Below are positions 56,138 to 64,000 of a stretch of 64,000 bases of DNA, piece after piece. Where the stretch lies: the NCBI RefSeq assembly GCF_020042345.1, contig NZ_CP083387.1, forward strand, positions 1-64,000. The letters run 5' to 3'. The DNA comes from Arachidicoccus terrestris (GTDB lineage: Bacteria > Bacteroidota > Bacteroidia > Chitinophagales > Chitinophagaceae). The position numbers and the translations under genes are program-made. The notes beneath the pieces were generated by a model. That model searched no databases, had not been told where the DNA came from, and was given only the letters and a program-made list of their open reading frames with translations. Every line of letters starts with the position of its first letter. Position 1 is the stretch's first letter.

Positions 56138-57307
56138 TTAATTGACTTCAAGGGCATCTTTATCCGGAAAAGCCGGATATGACTGATGCGGTTCCGTCTG
56201 GTACCAGAATACGGTAGTGGCAATGTCATCCTGCAGTGGCAGATACCGGCCTTCGCTGCGCCAGCCTAAATCCTGAATGGTTACTTTAAGGTCCTTTTCA
56301 AAACGGATCGGATCGGTAATATGCCAGCGGTACATACCGAACCTTTGTGAAACCTCATAATGCCCGTCACCACGCAGTACCTGGCAGAGACCTGCATAGG
56401 GCGTGCAGTATTCTGTGTAATCTACTTTGTCGACGCCGGCTTTATTCTTCTTATGCGTGTCAAAATCATAGGATCCGCAGAAATAGTCTTCTGTTCCCGT
56501 GCCACAGATGGTGGGATACTCGCTGTCCCCATCCATGTAGAATTTAATTTCTCCTTCACCCCACCAGCCATTATTATGCACACCAATAGCCATATACGTA
56601 CCCACATACTGACCTCTGCCTTTTACACCATCCAAAAGCACGTACTCTTTTTTATAAGGCTGTGGGTTCACCCTGCGGAACTGTGCATGAAAATAAGCGG
56701 CATCATCCGGCACCTTGGTTTCAATATAATCGACCTGATAATACAGTGTCATAGGATGTTCATCGATATTTTCCATGGTTATCTTACAATGCTTTCTAAA
56801 AGGCATTGGCCAGTAACAGTTAAAGGCGCTGCCCGGATTTACACAGACGGCCAGTGAAACCAATGGAGAATACTTTCCCCAACCCATGCAGAAGAAATCA
56901 CCGACTGGCGCTTCCACTGAAGGTTTATCCTCTCCGTCCCAGTAAAAACGGATAATGGAATTACGCCAGTTACCGGTAGGCGTCATCCATATATGTTGAA
57001 TAGAGCCCGAACCGTCAATGTCCGCAATCGTAAAAGTGGTATGCGGTTTAATGACGACACTGGGGCTGATCTTCCAGCCTTTACCCAGATCCCGGGCCGC
57101 ATTTTTACCCGTTCCTTCCGTAGCCATCGCTCCCCGCCCTTTTTCCCCGGTAAAGTTCTCCGGGCTGATGGACCTGGATTTAGCGTTAGAGAGTTGATAC
57201 AGGTTACTGAGGGTGCCGTTGATGCCATTATAGCCGTTCTGGGCAAATAGGCCGATACTGCAAAAGAGCATGGCACAAAGCAAAGAGGTTTGTAGTTTCA
57301 TCATCAT
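56138..57307 (-). CDS. GH172 (DUF2961) family enzyme
   Basis: 389 residues with a signal peptide (LQTSLLCAMLFCSIGLFAQ). The DUF2961 hallmark SRSISPENFTGEKGRGAM is near residue 45, then TFTIADIDGSGSIQHIWM, FYWDGEDKPSVEAPVGDFFC and GTGTEDYFCGSYDF. Glu residues in the last region are the likely catalytic ones. GH172 members cleave alpha-D-fructofuranose or alpha-D-arabinofuranose linkages. With FucI and GH116 in the locus, exo-alpha-D-arabinofuranosidase is the best guess. It is the first gene of the minus-strand set, with paired operators upstream. Confidence 0.9.
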   Translation of the reverse strand: MMMKLQTSLLCAMLFCSIGLFAQNGYNGINGTLSNLYQLSNAKSRSISPENFTGEKGRGAMATEGTGKNAARDLGKGWKISPSVVIKPHTTFTIADIDGSGSIQHIWMTPTGNWRNSIIRFYWDGEDKPSVEAPVGDFFCMGWGKYSPLVSLAVCVNPGSAFNCYWPMPFRKHCKITMENIDEHPMTLYYQVDYIETKVPDDAAYFHAQFRRVNPQPYKKEYVLLDGVKGRGQYVGTYMAIGVHNNGWWGEGEIKFYMDGDSEYPTICGTGTEDYFCGSYDFDTHKKNKAGVDKVDYTEYCTPYAGLCQVLRGDGHYEVSQRFGMYRWHITDPIRFEKDLKVTIQDLGWRSEGRYLPLQDDIATTVFWYQTEPHQSYPAFPDKDALEVN

Positions 57308-57380
57308 TTAAGCTTTAGGTTAATCAATCCAATCAAAATACAGTCTTATAGCACGAAAAGGAAAATTAAAATCGAAAACT

Positions 57381-57396
57381 GTTTAAACGTTTAAGC
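57381..57396. promoter_or_regulatory. LacI-type operator, proximal to the GH172 gene
   Basis: GTTTAAACGTTTAAGC, a palindrome with central CG, 74 bp upstream of the GH172 start. It is the exact reverse complement of the site at 57407-57422; the centres are 26 bp apart. Confidence 0.7.
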
Positions 57397-57406
57397 TGCA
57401 ATATAG

Positions 57407-57422
57407 GCTTAAACGTTTAAAC
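57407..57422. promoter_or_regulatory. LacI-type operator, distal to the GH172 gene
   Basis: GCTTAAACGTTTAAAC, the reverse complement of the proximal site. Two sites about 2.5 helical turns apart allow cooperative binding by a dimer of dimers. Confidence 0.7.
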
Positions 57423-57684
57423 AAACAAACAATTATTTATGTTTTTTTTGGGCTTTTTAAAAACTGACTGAAAATTAATATTGAATGTCATGCGTGACAG
57501 AGAGCGAATGCAGCCCGGAACATACTCAGGGAAGCTAAAAATATTGTCTGGCTGCCCACCGCAGCCGGACGTTAAACAAAAACAGGCGGAGGCGTCCCCA
57601 CCCAGGGAGTCTGTGAAACCTGAAGCGAAGGCTACGCAAAAGGAGAAATCTAATGCATAGCTGTACCATTGAGATCACATTCAA
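57423..57684. other. intergenic, between operators and copy B
   Basis: No gene or structure recognised apart from the operators to the left and the conserved block to the right. Confidence 0.4.
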
Positions 57685-57712
57685 TAAAACAATGGGAATC
57701 TTCGTATCTTCG
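57685..57712 (+). promoter_or_regulatory. upstream block shared by both AAA-ATPase/PD-(D/E)XK copies
   Basis: 27 of 28 bases match the block upstream of copy A (38670-38697), ending in the -7-like TATCTTCG. The ATG follows after 4 bases here and after 4 in copy A. Confidence 0.55.
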
Positions 57713-57716
57713 TAAC

Positions 57717-59243
57717 ATGTTAACGAAATACCCCATAGGCATCCAGAGTTTTCGGGAAATCCGCGATGGCGGCTATGTTTATATTGATAAGACTGAAATT
57801 ATCCACAAGATGGTGGATACAGGTAAGTATTATTTTTTGAGCCGTCCAAGACGGTTCGGCAAGACGCTGTTGGTGAATACTATTAGAGAGCTGTTTAATG
57901 GCAGTAAGGCTCTTTTTGAAGGTTTATGGATACATGATAATTGGGATTGGACAAATACGAATCCCGTCATTCATATTAAATTTGCGGAATTGCCTTATAA
58001 AGAAGAAGGGCTCAGCAATGCCATCACCTATGGCCTTACCATAAATGCCGAAAGATTGGGAATCGATTTAACAGGAAATAACATTAAGGTTCAGTTCAGA
58101 GAACTGATTCGCAGGGCTGCTCAAAAAGGTAAAGTCGTTATATTAATAGATGAATACGATAAACCGATTATCGACTTTATGGATGAACCGGAGATCATGG
58201 AGATCAATCGTTCTATTATGAAAAGCTTTTATTCCATTCTCAAAGACAGCGATGATTATATCCGTTTCTTAATGATTACCGGTGTGAGCCAGTTTAGCCA
58301 GGTAAGTATCTTCTCTGACCTGAATAACCTTCGTAACATTACTTTAGTTGATGACTATGGCGCCATAGCTGGTGTTACCCAGGCGGAACTTGAGACTAAT
58401 TTCGGACAAGAAATCAGCCAGTTACAAAAGCAAAATCCGGACATATTGAATCAGATTAAACAATGGTACAATGGTTATACCTGGAACATGCTGACCTGGG
58501 TGTATAACCCGTTTTCTATTCTAAATTTTATGGCTGGCCCCAAGTTTAGAAATTACTGGTTTGTCACAGGAACACCAAGCTTTCTTATACACCTGCTTAA
58601 AACAAGGCAAATGTATGATGTTGAAGGCATCCAATTGGGAGAAGTCTCTTTATCAACACTCAACGTGGAAAATCCCAACCCAGGTTCTTTACTTTTTCAA
58701 ACAGGGTATCTGACAATTAAAAATATATCGCCCGACGGTCAGGTCTACGAATTGGGATATCCGAACAAGGAAGTAAAGGCAAGTCTGGTAGATGGTCTAC
58801 TTAGCGCCTACCGGGAAGCCCCTAGCGAAGATTCTGTTGCTCTGATGGCAAAAGTAAAATCGGATCTTGAAAGTGGCGATATAACCGGTCTTACTCATCA
58901 GCTAAATGCCCTGATTGCCACCATTCCCTATGACCACTGGAATGCAGATACAGAATCTATATTTACCATCATTACTTTTCTGACTTTTCAGTTTGCCGCA
59001 ATAGACATGCATACCGAAGTGCATAGTTCTAAGGGCAGATGTGATTTATTGGTAAAAACGGGGCGTTATATTTACGTGATGGAACTCAAATTGGACGGCA
59101 CGGCTGAAGAGGCCTTGCAGCAGGTTATCGAAAAAGGGTACCTGCAACCCTATGCTGCTGATATCAGGAAGAAATTCGCGGTTGGCATTTCCTTTTCCTC
59201 AAAAAAAAGAGAAATACAGTCCTATTTAGTGAAGGAACTGTAG
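57717..59243 (+). CDS. AAA-ATPase-like / PD-(D/E)XK nuclease superfamily protein (copy B)
   Basis: 508 residues, the same length and domain order as copy A at 37139. It begins MLTKYPIGIQSFREIRDGGY. Walker A is RPRRFGKTLLVNT and Walker B VVILIDEYDKPIID; SQVSIFSDLNNLRNITL and IKQWYNGYTW follow, and the nuclease core is GRCDLLVKTGRYIYVMELKLDG. The start is set by the copy A alignment; the frame is open 16 codons further upstream into the promoter block. Divergence is spread over the whole length, so it is not a recent duplication. Confidence 0.92.
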   Translation: MLTKYPIGIQSFREIRDGGYVYIDKTEIIHKMVDTGKYYFLSRPRRFGKTLLVNTIRELFNGSKALFEGLWIHDNWDWTNTNPVIHIKFAELPYKEEGLSNAITYGLTINAERLGIDLTGNNIKVQFRELIRRAAQKGKVVILIDEYDKPIIDFMDEPEIMEINRSIMKSFYSILKDSDDYIRFLMITGVSQFSQVSIFSDLNNLRNITLVDDYGAIAGVTQAELETNFGQEISQLQKQNPDILNQIKQWYNGYTWNMLTWVYNPFSILNFMAGPKFRNYWFVTGTPSFLIHLLKTRQMYDVEGIQLGEVSLSTLNVENPNPGSLLFQTGYLTIKNISPDGQVYELGYPNKEVKASLVDGLLSAYREAPSEDSVALMAKVKSDLESGDITGLTHQLNALIATIPYDHWNADTESIFTIITFLTFQFAAIDMHTEVHSSKGRCDLLVKTGRYIYVMELKLDGTAEEALQQVIEKGYLQPYAADIRKKFAVGISFSSKKREIQSYLVKEL

Positions 59244-59365
59244 TGCCGCAAAGGGATATCATCATTATTCATTCTACCGGCTTTCAAATATCTGAGCTAT
59301 GTCGCTAGTTCATAACTATGATACTGGTCTGAGTCGGACCCTGCTTTGCAAAGACATGCTGGCTG

Positions 59366-59851
59366 TTATTCATAACCGGGCAGAACAGGTCTGGACATTT
59401 TGTATTCAACGGGATTTAGCGCTTCCAAAAAAGCGATCAGTTCTTCTTTTTCCTGGTTTGTAAGGTGCAGCGGTTTTAAAAGGGGATCGGTATAGGGGTA
59501 CAGGGAGTCTACTGCCGGGCTAACCCGCCCGTCCAATTGATGCATACCGCTGTTATACAAATTAATGACACCCTTCAGGTTATCAAACAAACCGTTATGC
59601 AGCCAGGGACGGGTATGTAAGAGGTCTCTGAGCGTGGCTGTTTTAAATTTACCCACATCTTCTTTTTTCCCGGTGACCGTGTAACGGCCCGGATCCTGAT
59701 ATTTACGACCGTAGTACGTCAGACCAATATTATGATACTGCAAATCCGTAAAATAGACCCCATTATGACAGTTCATGCAACGGGCCTTGGTCCTGAATAT
59801 ATGCAGCCCTCTGATCTCCTCAGGTTTCAGGGCATTTTTTCTACCCAGCAT
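59366..59851 (-). pseudogene. C-terminal fragment of a di-haem cytochrome c peroxidase
   Basis: About 160 residues match the second half of MauG/CCP-type peroxidases: GLHIFRTKARCMNCHNGVYF contains a CxxCH haem site. FKTATLRDLLHTRPWLHNGL and LTNQEKEELIAFLEALNP are the usual ending. The N-terminal haem domain is missing. Instead the frame continues in phase into a sugar-transporter fragment, giving a chimeric open frame of 196 codons starting at 59956. Confidence 0.7.
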
Positions 59852-60212
59852 AAAGAGTGCCCCGCCGACCACGCCCATAATCAATAACGAAGAGGCCGTT
59901 TTAGTACAGCTATCCAGCCCTTTAATACTTAGCGTGAATATGACCGGATACATCACTGATGTGAAGAGCCCGACGATCGCTAAAGAGAAAAATAGAGCCG
60001 CCTGTCAGTATCGCTACAACAACCAACATCATCGCTCCTCCGGCTGATGAAATCAGAAGTACCACTGAAGGTTTTATTCGTTTCAGCAAAAAGGCACCAC
60101 CCAGACGACCGGCCAGTACCAGTCCCATGTACAAAGAGATAAATAATGCTGACTTCTGCTGTGTAAGCCCGGGGATATGCAGGGACTGTGCATCGGTAGG
60201 GCAAAGGCCTCC
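59852..60212 (-). pseudogene. fragment of a FucP-like sugar MFS transporter
   Basis: Two frames carry the second half of a sugar MFS protein: PTDAQSLHIPGLTQQKSALF, YMGLVLAGRLGGAFLLKRIK and SAGGAMMLVVVAILTGG, then after a frameshift near 59990 VMYPVIFTLSIKGLDSCTKT and LLIMGVVGGALF. The last helices are replaced by the cytochrome peroxidase fragment. Both pieces were probably fused by a deletion. Confidence 0.65.
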
Positions 60213-60431
60213 TTTTATTTTCAGAATCTTATAAATGGCTAAGAAAATCCTTATTTTCTATTGTACCAAATCTATTGAAATAGCAAGAGTAATAATAAAA
60301 TCGATCGTTGATAATAGTTTCAAAGCGAAATTAGAATAAAAGCCACCCAAGAAGTTTTTTGTTTGCGCTACATCTCTCTATATTATAAATTTTCCAGCCT
60401 GCCCAAAAAAGTACCTACATCTTCCTTAGCA

Positions 60432-60530
60432 TCAAAATTTTCCACCTAAAAATGCATCCCAGATTGGCCTAAATCGACTTCGCTTTCCAATAGCCACAAG
60501 CAAAACATTCGAATCTAATACAACTCTCAT
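60432..60530 (-). pseudogene. truncated PIN-domain toxin
   Basis: 33 codons: MRVVLDSNVLLVAIGKRSRF, then RPIWDAFLGGKF and a stop. The first Asp of DSNVLL is the conserved PIN metal ligand, but a normal toxin has about 140 residues and three more acidic residues. The ATG overlaps the antitoxin stop (TAATG), the usual toxin-antitoxin layout. It should be inactive. Confidence 0.65.
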
Positions 60531-60766
60531 TAAGACTTTTTATAAGGTGTTCTAAAGTGTTCCTTACTCAACTTTTCATAATCCGATTCAGTAATATCAT
60601 TATTTTCTTCCCAATTATCCAACACCTCATCTAATTGCTTTCCTAAAAGCTGAACGGCTAATCTCCGTAATTGCTGAAAATACTCTTTAGGAAGTGGATT
60701 ACGTAATAGACGTAGCATATCCAATTGTTGCTCATTTAAATTCGGGCTACCCAACGCTGTTTCCAT
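60530..60766 (-). CDS. putative antitoxin of a PIN toxin-antitoxin pair
   Basis: 78 residues, mostly helical and charged (QQLDMLRLLRNPLPKEYFQQ, KQLDEVLDNWEENNDITESD). I do not recognise a DNA-binding motif. The call as antitoxin comes from the one-base overlap with the PIN gene start and the typical size. It is intact although its toxin is truncated. Confidence 0.55.
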   Translation of the reverse strand: METALGSPNLNEQQLDMLRLLRNPLPKEYFQQLRRLAVQLLGKQLDEVLDNWEENNDITESDYEKLSKEHFRTPYKKS

Positions 60767-61076
60767 AAAATATTCTTTTTAATAATCAATTTTAAAAGGC
60801 TTAAATTTATCGATCGAAGCCTAAAGCGAAGATACGAAATTTAAAACGTTTCTCCTTAAATCCGGCTAAATGTGACTATAAAAATATAGAGAGTTTTTAT
60901 ATTGGATTTGAAGAAATATAGGCCGATTTGACAAAAAATCAACACACTATGAATCAATATATTAAATCAAATCTGACGCAACCAGAGCTGATAAATTTGC
61001 CCATTGCCTCCTTATTGACACTAAGAACAGAATCTGTTAATCAACAAATGGCAAAACGGATCAGGCAGGCATAAAA
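60767..61076. other. intergenic with a possible 41-residue frame
   Basis: Mostly AT-rich. A plus-strand frame at 60949-61074 (MNQYIKSNLTQPELINLPIA, 41 residues) has a natural look but no recognisable family and no clear promoter; I do not call it a gene. Confidence 0.3.
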
Positions 61077-61685
61077 TTATATCACACTAAAGAAATAAAT
61101 GAATAGCAACAATCCCATCCGGGAAAGCAGTCTGATTGCTCTTCGCATATGTTGCTCCACCGTATTGACGGAAAGGCCTAACCGGTTAGCCACTTCTTTA
61201 TTAGATAAATCGGACAGGCGTCTGAGCTTAAAAACTTCACCGCATTTCTTAGGCAGTTGATCAATCGCTTCATACAGCAAAGCATACTGTTCTTTAGCAA
61301 TTAATGCTGATGCAGGATCATTCTTACTAACCGCTTCCGGTGCAGCATCGATAGAAATGGCAGACATACTGCTGGCTTCTTTACGGTAATAATCAATCAC
61401 TTTATTCTTTAAAACAACCTTTAAGTAACCAAGCGGGTTTAAAAAGGGCGTCCCCCTATGCTGATAAAATTTAAGGAAGCTATCCTGAACGATTTCTTCA
61501 GCTACAGCAGCGTCAGCTGTTTTAATGAAGGCCAGGTGTACAAGCGCTTTCACACGCCTTTTGTAAAAGACAGCAAAGGCTGCCTCCTCCCCTAGATTCC
61601 AGCGGTTAATCAGTTCAATATCACTTAATACGTTTAATTGTATGTAATCCTCCTTGCTAATGACCAGTCGTTTAATGTTAACCAA
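61077..61685 (-). CDS. ECF-type RNA polymerase sigma factor
   Basis: 202 residues. Sigma region 2 (about 22-95: LINRWNLGEEAAFAVFYKRR, EEIVQDSFLKFYQHRG, GYLKVVLKNKVIDYYRKE) and region 4 (about 130-185: LPKKCGEVFKLRRLSDLSNK, LSVNTVEQHMRRAIRLLSRM) are complete. A short hydrophobic tail (LLLFIYFFSVI) ends it. It is divergent from the FecR gene 121 bp away and probably controls the transducer/SusC gene downstream of fecR. Confidence 0.94.
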   Translation of the reverse strand: MVNIKRLVISKEDYIQLNVLSDIELINRWNLGEEAAFAVFYKRRVKALVHLAFIKTADAAVAEEIVQDSFLKFYQHRGTPFLNPLGYLKVVLKNKVIDYYRKEASSMSAISIDAAPEAVSKNDPASALIAKEQYALLYEAIDQLPKKCGEVFKLRRLSDLSNKEVANRLGLSVNTVEQHMRRAIRLLSRMGLLLFIYFFSVI

Positions 61686-61806
61686 AAGTAAACAGTATTT
61701 CGATTTAAAAAAAAATAAAAAATCATGTCACTTGGCTAACGGCTGCTTCAGATTTATTCGTCTTTAGTTATAACGCTAATTATCAGCGGCCAGACAAATA
61801 AAAATC

Positions 61807-63078
61807 ATGGACCAGGTAAGACTCAAAGCATTATTGGAAAAATACAGGCAAGGAAGCTGTAACGCGGAAGAGCTTGCACTGATCGAAGACTGGTATGAAA
61901 ATCTTGGGTTGAATCGTAAACTCAATAAAGAAAAAGCTGCCAGCTTCTTACGACAGCTGGAAAATGCAGGACCTGATTTTGAAGAGCATATGTATGAAGG
62001 TTTTCTAAGCAAATTGCAGCAACAGCAGGACAGGCCGGCCGAGAACATAGAGGATCATCAGTTTACAAAATACAGTAAGCGCAATAAACGGTTAATGGCC
62101 GCAGCTTCTATCATCCTGTTACTGGGGCTTGGCTGGTGGGGGATCCGTTTTATTGCAAACTCAGGCTCCCATCAAATCCAGACTGCAAGACTCGCAGACA
62201 CCATTCAACCGGTAAGCATCACTGGCAGTCCAGGGCAAAACAGGGCCATACTGACGCTGGCCGGCGGGCAAACGATCCTGCTCGACACCCTTAAAAACGG
62301 CTTAATTGCCACAACTGGTGGCTTCAAGCTGATGAACAAGGCAGGCACCTTGAATTTCTCCATGCCGGAAGCTGGCGCTCAAAATACATCCGGGCCAACG
62401 GCAAGTGCGCCGGCAGGTCAGAATACCCTTCGCACTGCAGCCGGTGAACAATATAAACTTATTTTACCAGATGGCACCAAAGTATGGCTAAATGCAGCAT
62501 CCACACTGGAGTTTCCGGCCAGCTTTGCACAGGCAAAAACCCGATCCGTGAAACTTGAAGGAGAAGCTTATTTTGAAGTGGTACACAATAGCCGGCAACC
62601 ATTTATGGTGCAGACGGCCCACCAGACCATTGAAGATCTGGGCACTGCGTTTAATGTCACGGCATACAAGGATGATCCTTTTACAAAAACAACACTGCTC
62701 GAAGGCGCTGTTCAGGTCAGTAATGCAGCCGGCCGCCATAGGGCTCCGACAACGCTCGTTCCAGGGCAGCAGGCTTCTCTGGCCAACGCAGACCATGGTG
62801 AAGGAAATATCAGAGTGGCACGCGTCGAAACAGAAAGTGTAGTCGCCTGGAAAAACGGTTATTTCCGTTTTGACGGCGAGGACATTTATGCCATAATGCG
62901 TCGGGTTTCCCGGTGGTACAAAGTCCAGGTCGTATATGACGAACCTGTATCAAAAAACAGTATGGAAGGCTCTATGAGCAGGTTTGAGAATGTATCCAAA
63001 ATATTAAACATCATAGAAAAGACCGGACTGTTTAAATTTAAAATGGAAGGCAGCACCATTCATGTCAGTGCCCAATAA
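61807..63078 (+). CDS. FecR-type anti-sigma factor
   Basis: 423 residues: a cytoplasmic N-terminal sigma-binding domain, one TM segment (RLMAAASIILLLGLGWWGIR, about residues 95-115), the periplasmic FecR domain (KLILPDGTKVWLNAASTLEF, then FEVVHNSRQPFMVQTAHQTI) and a C-terminal DUF4974 domain (RVSRWYKVQVVYDEPVSKNS). It relays the state of the STN-bearing receptor downstream to the ECF sigma factor. Confidence 0.95.
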   Translation: MDQVRLKALLEKYRQGSCNAEELALIEDWYENLGLNRKLNKEKAASFLRQLENAGPDFEEHMYEGFLSKLQQQQDRPAENIEDHQFTKYSKRNKRLMAAASIILLLGLGWWGIRFIANSGSHQIQTARLADTIQPVSITGSPGQNRAILTLAGGQTILLDTLKNGLIATTGGFKLMNKAGTLNFSMPEAGAQNTSGPTASAPAGQNTLRTAAGEQYKLILPDGTKVWLNAASTLEFPASFAQAKTRSVKLEGEAYFEVVHNSRQPFMVQTAHQTIEDLGTAFNVTAYKDDPFTKTTLLEGAVQVSNAAGRHRAPTTLVPGQQASLANADHGEGNIRVARVETESVVAWKNGYFRFDGEDIYAIMRRVSRWYKVQVVYDEPVSKNSMEGSMSRFENVSKILNIIEKTGLFKFKMEGSTIHVSAQ

Positions 63079-63311
63079 AACGAATTGAATAAAGTATTTA
63101 ACCTGATAAAATATATACCCAAATGAACAGCCAGCTTTATCCCACATAGCATAGACCGAACGCCAGCAACGACGATAAAAGAAAGACGCCTGGAGTGGTA
63201 CGAACACTTCAGACGCCCAATGATCGTAAAGCTGCCAATGTCTATTCATTATTTACGCTTGGATTCCGGAAACAGAACAGAAATTGATTATTCACCTTAC
63301 AATCTAAAATT

Positions 63312-64000
63312 ATGCATTTTTCGCCTCCCGACAAAAATGGCTATGGAAGATTTCTTCCACTGGCTAAAAAAGTTCTTTTTATGCGTATTCTTCCTATTAC
63401 CTGTCTGGCATTATTTGTAAATCTGGCTATCGCAGCCAGTGGCCAGAAGGTGAGTCTAAAGACTAAAAACAGTTCCATACATCAGATTCTGGAAAAAATA
63501 AAAGCCCAGACCGGCTTCAATTACTTTCTGGTAAGAGAAGATGTCAAATCCGCCCGTCCTATTACTGTTACCTTGACCAATGTCGATTTAAAGACGGCCC
63601 TGGACCAAATACTAAAAGGCCAGCCGCTCTCCTATGCTATTGAGGATAAAGTGATTATCATTAGAAAAGACAGAAATAAAATCTCTGCCGCTGCAACCAC
63701 TGTCAGTGCTCCTGTAGAAGTAACGGGAAAGGTGAGCGATGAAAACGGCCTGCCCGTAAGCGGAGCCAGCATTATCATCGCAGAAACGGGCAAAGGAACC
63801 ATTACTAGTGAACTGGGCACATTCAAGCTCCATTTAAACAAAGGAGACAAACTTATAGTGTCCCACCTGGGCTTCGCTACAAAAACGCTGACCTTTGACG
63901 GTGCATCAGAGCTGACCATTCAACTAGTCAAAACTGAAAACAATCTCTCAGAAATCGTCGTGATCGGTTATGGAACCGTCAATAAAAAAGATCTCACAGG
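63312..64000 (+). CDS. STN-bearing TonB-dependent receptor (SusC-like, partial)
   Basis: The first 229 codons of a signal-transducing SusC family receptor. The start MHFSPPDKNGYGRFLPLAKK precedes a signal peptide (FMRILPITCLALFVNLAIAA). The STN domain follows (QKVSLKTKNSSIHQILEKIK ... LKTALDQILKGQPLSYAIED), then a carboxypeptidase-D-regulatory-like domain (VEVTGKVSDENGLPVSGASI) and the TonB box/plug start EIVVIGYGTVNKKDLT. The STN domain means that it signals to the FecR upstream. Confidence 0.92.
   Translation, partial: MHFSPPDKNGYGRFLPLAKKVLFMRILPITCLALFVNLAIAASGQKVSLKTKNSSIHQILEKIKAQTGFNYFLVREDVKSARPITVTLTNVDLKTALDQILKGQPLSYAIEDKVIIIRKDRNKISAAATTVSAPVEVTGKVSDENGLPVSGASIIIAETGKGTITSELGTFKLHLNKGDKLIVSHLGFATKTLTFDGASELTIQLVKTENNLSEIVVIGYGTVNKKDLT

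Noticed and set aside
60949-61074. 41-residue plus-strand frame before the sigma gene
   Set aside because: Plausible composition but no family, promoter or conserved partner visible; noted only in the intergenic entry.

Overview
The window looks like a chromosomal segment of a Bacteroidota bacterium, most likely class Chitinophagia (Chitinophagaceae-like). Supporting signs are SusC/SusD pairs, a FecR/ECF-sigma/STN-TonB-receptor system with a DUF4974-type anti-sigma factor, secreted proteins with type IX secretion (T9SS) tails, and Bacteroidota promoters (TTG-N~20-TAnnTTTG) sitting close to start codons. Base composition is patchy: the first 9.7 kb is AT-rich, while 39-57 kb is clearly more GC-rich.

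Layout. 1-9.7 kb (minus strand): exopolysaccharide operon, in order Wza-like export lipoprotein, Wzc-like tyrosine kinase, UDP-sugar 6-dehydrogenase, RfbB, RfbA, Wzx flippase, DegT aminotransferase and an ATP-grasp enzyme cut by the window edge. 9.9-12.7 kb: a graveyard holding a broken IS256-type transposase, a decayed TlpA/DUF4369 thiol protein, a TPR-like tail and a truncated ECF sigma factor. 13-19.3 kb: a small secreted protein and two tandem, closely related beta-helix proteins with T9SS tails. 19.6-21.4 kb: an IS701/DDE_5-like insertion sequence with an AbrB-like ORF, hairpin ends and a probable -1 frameshift site. 21.4-25.5 kb: divergent response regulator and hybrid-propeller histidine kinase. 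26-33.4 kb: mixed metabolic and membrane genes (AhpD-like, a four-TM protein, DUF4038 glycosidase, sterol-desaturase family, DUF2007, FtsX/MacB permease). 33.7-38.7 kb: three ATPase genes of mobile or defence-like type, two of them preceded by striking inverted repeats. 39.1-57.4 kb (minus strand): a carbohydrate utilisation locus. 57.7-61 kb: a second copy of the AAA-ATPase/PD-(D/E)XK gene, a scrambled MFS/cytochrome peroxidase remnant and a toxin-antitoxin pair with a truncated PIN toxin. 61-64 kb: ECF sigma factor, FecR and the start of a TonB-dependent transducer.

The most interesting system is the 39.1-57.4 kb locus. It combines a GH116 enzyme, a thioredoxin-like lipoprotein, SusD, SusC, an AraB-type pentulose kinase, a FucP permease, a FucI isomerase, a DUF6786-like lipoprotein, a LacI repressor and a GH172 (DUF2961) enzyme. 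GH172 and GH116 both include D-arabinofuranosidases, and FucI is also a D-arabinose isomerase. An AraB-type kinase rather than FucK/FucA completes D-arabinose to D-ribulose-5-phosphate, so I infer a D-arabinan or D-arabinose utilisation locus, not an L-fucose one. Three near-identical palindromes, two upstream of the GH172 gene and one upstream of susC, fit a LacI operator and tie the locus into one regulon.
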